A DNA stretch of 64,000 nucleotides from Burkholderiales bacterium Ga0077544. Its GTDB lineage: Bacteria; Pseudomonadota; Gammaproteobacteria; Burkholderiales; Burkholderiaceae_D. A program made the translations under genes and the position numbers. The stretch spans positions 310,001 through 374,000 of the forward strand of contig LNEU01000033.1 of assembly GCA_001464355.1 (NCBI GenBank). The letters run 5' to 3'. The notes beneath the pieces were generated by a model that saw nothing but the letters and a program-made list of their open reading frames with translations, made no database searches and was not told the DNA's origin. Positions 59,978 to 64,000 of this stretch are shown one piece after another; position 1 is the stretch's first letter; each line of letters starts with the position of its first letter.

Positions 59978-61660
59978 ATGAATACTGCTTTCGATATCAA
60001 ACGATTTTTCCCATTCCTGCGCTGGCCGCGACCTACTCTGTCGTCGCTGAAAAGCGATGCCTGGGCCGGCTTGAGTGTAGGCATGGTGCTGATTCCGCAA
60101 GCGGTCGCGTATGCAACGCTGGCCGGCATGCCCGCCGCTACCGGCTTGTATGCGGCCTTGATTCCCAGCTTGATAGGCGTGTTGTGGGGTTCGTCCGCAT
60201 TGCTGGCAGTCGGCCCTGCTGCCTTGTCTAGCTTGCTGGTGTTTGGTTCTCTGTCTTCACTCGCCGTGCCGGCATCACAGCAATGGGTGGCGCTGGCGAT
60301 CTGGCTTTCCATCTATTCCGGCGCGATTCAATTTTTGCTGGGCGCTTTCCGTCTTGGTCGTCTCAGCAATCTGGTGTCGCAGCCTGTCATTGTCGGTTTT
60401 ATCAATGCTGCAGCAATCATCATCATGATGTCGCAGATCCCGACACTGTTTGGCATTACCGATATTTTCAGTGCGCATCCGCTTGCAGTATTTGATCGTG
60501 TGATGGCAGAGCCATCAATTACCTTGATGACCAGTGCGTTTGGCCTGGGTACGCTATTGCTGCTGGCACTCAGCAAGCATTTTTTTCCACGCTTTCCTGG
60601 CTTGTTGTTCATCACGATATTCGCGACGGCAGTTAGTTGGGCATTTGGCTATTCGGCAGCCGGCGGCGCAGTCGTAGGCGAAATTGCAAGTGGCTTGCCG
60701 CCACTGGTGTGGCCATCGTCGATTTCGTTCGAGCATCATCGTGAGCTATGGTTGGCGGGTTTGGTACTGGCCTTGATCAGCTTTACCGAAGCGATGTCGA
60801 GTTGCCGCGTGCTGGCACGCAAGCGGCGCGAACGCTGGGATGAAAATCAGGAATTGATAGGCCAGGGTTTGGCAAAGGTGGCGAGCGGATTTTCCGGTGC
60901 ATTCCCGGTCAGTGGTTCTTTCTCGCGCTCGGCGCTCAATCTGTATGCCGGTGCAACCAGCGCGTGGGCCACCGTGTTTACGCTGATCTGTGTACTGATT
61001 TGCCTGCTGTTTTTCACTGATCTCTTGTATTACGTACCGCGTTCGGTACTGGCCGCGCTGATCATCATGCCGGTATTCAGTCTGTTTGATTTTGGCGCGT
61101 TCAAACGGCTGTTCACCATTTCACGCGATGACGGTGTGATCGCGATCGTGACCTTCATAGTGACGATTGCTGCGATGCCACGTTTGCACTGGGGTGTGAT
61201 GGCTGGCATCACGTTGACGATGGTGTCTTATTTGTATCGTCACATGCAGCCGCGTATCATTGAGGTCAGTGAGCATGCGGATGGCACCTTGCGTGATCGC
61301 CAGCGTTTCGATTTGCCGCGACTGGCGAATGATCTGCTGGTGGTGCGTATCGACGCGGCATTGAATTTTCTGACTGGCGGTGCGCTGGATCATTTTGTGG
61401 TCGAGCAATGCAGCCGCGATCCGCATATCCGGCGTCTTTTGTTGTGCGTTGGTTCTGTCAACGATATCGATGCAACCGGCGTCGATACGCTGGAATCGCT
61501 GCAGATCACCTTGAGAAGCATGGGGATCGATCTGTATGTGTCTGCCATCAAGAAGCAGGTGTGGGATGTGCTGGAAGATGCCGGGTGGATACAAGGCTTG
61601 AAACAGGACCATATATTCATGACAGATAGGGAAGCTATCCTGGCTTTACGTTCTGTTTAG
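59978..61660 (+). CDS. SulP-family anion transporter with STAS domain
   Basis: A 560-residue membrane transporter. The SulP signature is near the N-terminus ('DAWAGLSVGMVLIPQAVAYATLAGMPAATGLYAALIPSLIGVLWGSSALLAVGPAALSSLLV'), followed by about ten further helices, 'EAMSSCRVLARKRRERWDENQELIGQGLAKVASGFSGAFPVSGSFSRSALN' in the middle and a cytoplasmic STAS domain at about 445-555 ('RIDAALNFLTGGALDHFVVEQC', 'VNDIDATGVDTLESLQ'). SulP proteins move sulfate, bicarbonate or dicarboxylates with sodium or protons; the ion is not determinable here. Start at 59978 keeps the usual short N-terminus. Confidence 0.93.
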   Translation: MNTAFDIKRFFPFLRWPRPTLSSLKSDAWAGLSVGMVLIPQAVAYATLAGMPAATGLYAALIPSLIGVLWGSSALLAVGPAALSSLLVFGSLSSLAVPASQQWVALAIWLSIYSGAIQFLLGAFRLGRLSNLVSQPVIVGFINAAAIIIMMSQIPTLFGITDIFSAHPLAVFDRVMAEPSITLMTSAFGLGTLLLLALSKHFFPRFPGLLFITIFATAVSWAFGYSAAGGAVVGEIASGLPPLVWPSSISFEHHRELWLAGLVLALISFTEAMSSCRVLARKRRERWDENQELIGQGLAKVASGFSGAFPVSGSFSRSALNLYAGATSAWATVFTLICVLICLLFFTDLLYYVPRSVLAALIIMPVFSLFDFGAFKRLFTISRDDGVIAIVTFIVTIAAMPRLHWGVMAGITLTMVSYLYRHMQPRIIEVSEHADGTLRDRQRFDLPRLANDLLVVRIDAALNFLTGGALDHFVVEQCSRDPHIRRLLLCVGSVNDIDATGVDTLESLQITLRSMGIDLYVSAIKKQVWDVLEDAGWIQGLKQDHIFMTDREAILALRSV

Positions 61661-61808
61661 TAAGTATTGGTGTTTCCTCATGTTTATTTTGAGTATTTAG
61701 GATTATTGAGAATTAGCTGAGTGCTCGGGTGTCCAATTTTTCTCAACTTGATTGTTGAATTCATGCCTTTGAGCATGTTTAATGTTTTGCAACAGGAGCA
61801 ATGTTTAT

Positions 61809-62381
61809 ATGCGTCGTAGCCGTTTTTTCAAGCATATTCCGACATCTGAGAGTATTCAGGAAAATCGTTTCCTGAAACCATTCAGCCGTTATCTGCATCA
61901 TCATTTTCTATGGCAGTTCAACCGGCGTGGCGTGGCCGGTGGACTGGCAGTCGGTTTGTTTGTCGGTATCGCGATTCCATTTGCACAAGTGTTGTTTGGC
62001 GCGATCGGTGCAATTTTTATACGGGTTAATCTGCCGGTTGCCGCATTCGCCACGTTTGCGACCAATCCATTTACCGTGCCTCCGCTTTATTACGCTGCGT
62101 ATCGACTGGGTAATTTTTTGATTGGATCGGATCAAGTGTCGGCTGGCGCATCGCTGGGTCCGGGCGTGTTCAACAAGGTCGTCAATGAACAGGGTGAAGT
62201 CAAGCACTGGTACGAAAATTTGATTGCGTGGGTACAAACAGTAGGGCCGGAATTGATGACAGGATTGCTTGTCATCGCGGTCGTGTCGGCGGTAGCTGGA
62301 TACGTGCTGGTAAACGTAGTCTGGCATTTTCAGGCGCGTTATCGTTGGCGCAAACGCGGGATGCGCAAGTTTGCTGAATAG
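61809..62381 (+). CDS. DUF2062 membrane protein
   Basis: A 190-residue membrane protein of the DUF2062 family with 'FLWQFNRRGVAGGLAVGLFVGIAIPFAQVLFGAIGAIFIRVNLPVAAFATFATNPFTVPPLYYAAYRLGNFLIG' and a final helix 'LMTGLLVIAVVSAVAGYVLVNVVWHF' plus a basic tail (RYRWRKRGMRK). Function unknown. GGAG precedes the ATG by about 10 bases. A clear terminator follows. Confidence 0.87.
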   Translation: MRRSRFFKHIPTSESIQENRFLKPFSRYLHHHFLWQFNRRGVAGGLAVGLFVGIAIPFAQVLFGAIGAIFIRVNLPVAAFATFATNPFTVPPLYYAAYRLGNFLIGSDQVSAGASLGPGVFNKVVNEQGEVKHWYENLIAWVQTVGPELMTGLLVIAVVSAVAGYVLVNVVWHFQARYRWRKRGMRKFAE

Positions 62382-62418
62382 GCGTTTCATTCAAAGCGAG
62401 CTGTAGAAATAGAACAAG

Positions 62419-62450
62419 AAAGGGGCGACATCACTAGATGCCGCCCCTTT
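62419..62450. terminator. Bidirectional intrinsic terminator
   Basis: AAGGGGCG-A-CATC pairs with GATG-C-CGCCCCTT around ACTA. T-rich on one side (TTTCTTGTT) and A-rich on the other (ACAAGAAA), placed between DUF2062 and the convergent TerC gene. Confidence 0.82.
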
Positions 62451-62488
62451 CTTGTTACGCTTGTCTATCAAGGATGCTTAACTAAATT

Positions 62489-63241
62489 TCATTCCTTTTT
62501 TTGCTCTTCCGAATACGACGCATGCAAATGTACCGGTTTGGCTTTGCGCATGCGGATATTGATCATTTCCACAATCAGTGCAAAGGCCATCGCGGTATAG
62601 ATAGTCGCTTTTGGCACATGGTAATCAAAACCTTCTGCAATCAGCACGACACCAATCGCCACCAGGAAGGCCAGCGCCAGGATCTTGATCGATGGATGGC
62701 GCGACACGAAGCGGCCGATAGGTCCGGCAAACAGCATCATCAAACCGACCGATGCAATCACCGCTGCCACCATCACTTCGATGTGATCAACCATGCCGAC
62801 TGCGGTAATGATCGAATCCAGCGAAAACACCATATCGACCACCATGATTTGCAGAATCACCGCAGTGAAGGTTGCCTGTACCGCACTGGATGCATGGCCT
62901 TCTTCGCCTTCCAGCGATTGATGAATTTCGCCGGTGCTCTTCCATATCAGGAACAGCCCGCCGCTGATCAATATCAAGTCCCGCCCCGAGATTTCTTCAT
63001 TAAACACGGTGAACAAGGGTTCTACCAATCCGACTATCCACGCCAGTACCATCAACAAGCCTATGCGCATGAACATCGCGATGAACAGGCCCAGCTTGCG
63101 CGCGAATTCGCGGCGTTCGACCGGCAGTTTGTCGACCAGGATGGAGATAAAAATGATGTTATCGATACCGAGCACCAGTTCCAGCGCGGTCAGGGTAAGG
63201 AAGGCCAGCCAGATTTGCGGGTCTGTGATGAGTTCGATCAT
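62489..63241 (-). CDS. TerC family integral membrane protein (YkoY/Alx-like)
   Basis: A 250-residue membrane protein of the TerC family with seven or more helices. Conserved acidic helix motifs are 'LELVLGIDNIIFISILVDKLP' and 'IMVVDMVFSLDSIITAVGM', which carry the Asp residues implicated in metal ion (manganese, calcium) transport in the family. 'GRDLILISGGLFLIWKSTGEIHQSLEGEEG' and the C-terminal 'YTAMAFALIVEMINIRMRKA' support it. Start at 63241 with GGAG nine bases away. The leader holds a terminator-like hairpin, so expression may be attenuated. Confidence 0.92.
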   Translation of the reverse strand: MIELITDPQIWLAFLTLTALELVLGIDNIIFISILVDKLPVERREFARKLGLFIAMFMRIGLLMVLAWIVGLVEPLFTVFNEEISGRDLILISGGLFLIWKSTGEIHQSLEGEEGHASSAVQATFTAVILQIMVVDMVFSLDSIITAVGMVDHIEVMVAAVIASVGLMMLFAGPIGRFVSRHPSIKILALAFLVAIGVVLIAEGFDYHVPKATIYTAMAFALIVEMINIRMRKAKPVHLHASYSEEQKKE

Positions 63242-63567
63242 GAGCAATTCTCCAGTGACATTCGATAGGAAAGATAAAAAGCAGCTTCCGTGCTGCAGCG
63301 ACGGCATGCTGTGTGGGCCGTTGTCTCCAGTATTTTTATTTCTTGTGATGCCTGGCCTGATGCCAGTAATGATCGATAAGACATTTGAACATTAGCAGTG
63401 CGTTTGGATATAAGCAACGAACGCTGACAAGATCGTGTTTGAATCATGTTTTCTTGATGCAAATTTCACAGTTTGCTAACGTGGCGAGCCTGGTATCGTA
63501 TGTAGCCACCTTATCTCCGTCTTGCAATATGCATTGATATATCAATAGCACTTCAAGCCGTACAAGC
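63242..63567. other. Divergent intergenic region of TerC and gamma-glutamylcyclotransferase-like gene
   Basis: 326 bases with no gene. Besides the TerC leader hairpin it has an inverted pair TGATGCCTGGCC ... GGCCTGATGCC-like strings at 63346-63366 (TGCCTGGCCTGATGCCA), a possible hairpin. Promoters for both flanking genes must lie here. Confidence 0.5.
63276..63296 (-). promoter_or_regulatory. Terminator-like hairpin in TerC leader
   Basis: On the minus strand GCAGC-ACGGAA-GCTGC is followed directly by TTTTT, 35 bases before the TerC start. Its position in the leader suggests attenuation rather than simple termination. A second potential stem (ACGGC/GCCGT) lies immediately upstream (63300-63322). 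The known manganese riboswitch pattern was not found. Confidence 0.45.
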
Positions 63568-63978
63568 ATGCATATATTCACTTACGGTTCATTGATGTTC
63601 CCGCAAATCTGGCAGCGCGTCGTGCGTGGCAATTACCGTTCTGCGCCCGCGACCGCGCCAGGTTATGCACGCTATGCGCTGGCCGACGATACCTATCCCG
63701 GCATGATTGTCAGTCCGCAAGCGACGGTGGAAGGCGTACTTTACTTCGATGTGGATGCGCAAGATGTTGCCGTGCTGGATGCTTTTGAAGGCAGCGAGTA
63801 TCGTCGTGATGTAATCGACGTTGTTATAAATTCAGGTGAAACCGTGATAGCGTGTACTTACATATTTGTGGCGGAGCAGCGCCTTTCCGGCTCGCCGTGG
63901 GAGCCACAGACTTTCCAGATGTCGCGTTTCATCGGCGCTAATATTGGTACCTATTGCCGCGACAAATTGGGCGGATGA
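63568..63978 (+). CDS. Gamma-glutamylcyclotransferase / AIG2-like family protein
   Basis: A 136-residue protein of the GGCT/AIG2 fold. The substrate loop 'IFTYGSLMFPQIW' (YGSLM) is at the N-terminus, followed by 'APGYARYALADDTYPGMIVSPQATVEGVLYFDVDAQDVAVLDAFEGSEYRRDVI', with the catalytic-type Glu in 'DAFEGSEY'. Members make 5-oxoproline from gamma-glutamyl compounds. The C-terminus 'RFIGANIGTYCRDKLGG' ends close to the window edge but the stop codon is inside. Confidence 0.88.
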   Translation: MHIFTYGSLMFPQIWQRVVRGNYRSAPATAPGYARYALADDTYPGMIVSPQATVEGVLYFDVDAQDVAVLDAFEGSEYRRDVIDVVINSGETVIACTYIFVAEQRLSGSPWEPQTFQMSRFIGANIGTYCRDKLGG

Positions 63979-64000
63979 ACGCTGGCTAGCCAGTATAATT

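Noticed and set aside
63242-63420. Manganese (yybP-ykoY) riboswitch before the TerC gene
   Set aside because: I looked because such riboswitches often precede TerC genes. The conserved loop sequences and closing helix are not present in the leader; only generic hairpins are.

Overview
The window looks like a chromosome segment of a betaproteobacterium in or near the Oxalobacteraceae (Herminiimonas/Janthinobacterium-like). This is inferred from gene content and recalled protein families (DUF3144, DUF3717, CreA, HI0933-type flavoprotein, SulP, qNor, PnuC, guanidine-II riboswitch with sugE); no database search was possible. Base composition is moderate and fairly even, apart from a clearly AT-richer gene at 22.7-23.5 kb. 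I see no rRNA, tRNA, CRISPR array, prophage or intact insertion sequence. The window opens inside a pirin gene.

Layout. 0-3.2 kb: housekeeping and small genes (pirin tail, class II aldolase, 4-OT tautomerase, ArfB ribosome rescue factor, GreB-like factor, a small protein with two TFPASDP motifs). 3.4-7.0 kb: a TPP riboswitch leads into a TonB-dependent receptor, which converges on a translationally coupled PnuC-type transporter and NadR-like P-loop kinase, a probable thiamine salvage set. 8.3-11.8 kb: a KaiC-like ATPase, a hybrid histidine kinase with a degenerate N-terminal receiver, and a lone receiver protein. 11.9-18.7 kb: a TetR/CecR-type regulator with overlapping palindromes before it, then a complete RND efflux operon. 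18.7-22.5 kb: a glutaredoxin-fold protein lacking the active-site cysteine, a PIG-L deacetylase, small hypotheticals and an acyltransferase.

22.7-33.6 kb: an AT-rich orphan gene, quinol nitric oxide reductase with an NsrR-like site, a response regulator-kinase-EptA lipid A modification set, a second OmpR/EnvZ-type pair, and a five-EF-hand protein. 33.6-42.2 kb: PQQ sugar dehydrogenase, orphan ParA, then a six-gene minus-strand cluster (two DUF2946 proteins, a Cys-pair membrane peptide, PCuAC copper chaperone, TonB receptor, PepSY membrane protein) that reads as copper acquisition or handling. 42.3-49.5 kb: mostly single metabolic or membrane genes and the tag DNA glycosylase.

49.5-50.5 kb holds the most unusual signal: two tandem copies (about 217 bp apart) of a short minus-strand transcription unit. 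Each has a TATACT -10 box, a UCUCCUC/CUCCUCC anti-Shine-Dalgarno tract, an intrinsic terminator, and a conserved inverted repeat at nearly the same distance upstream. They look like sibling small RNAs. Next comes a guanidine-II riboswitch in front of sugE. 50.5-64 kb: a SET-domain protein, a CheW-chemoreceptor pair ending in two tandem terminators, a FAD protein, CorA, an M15 peptidase, a radical SAM protein, SulP, TerC and a gamma-glutamylcyclotransferase-like protein.
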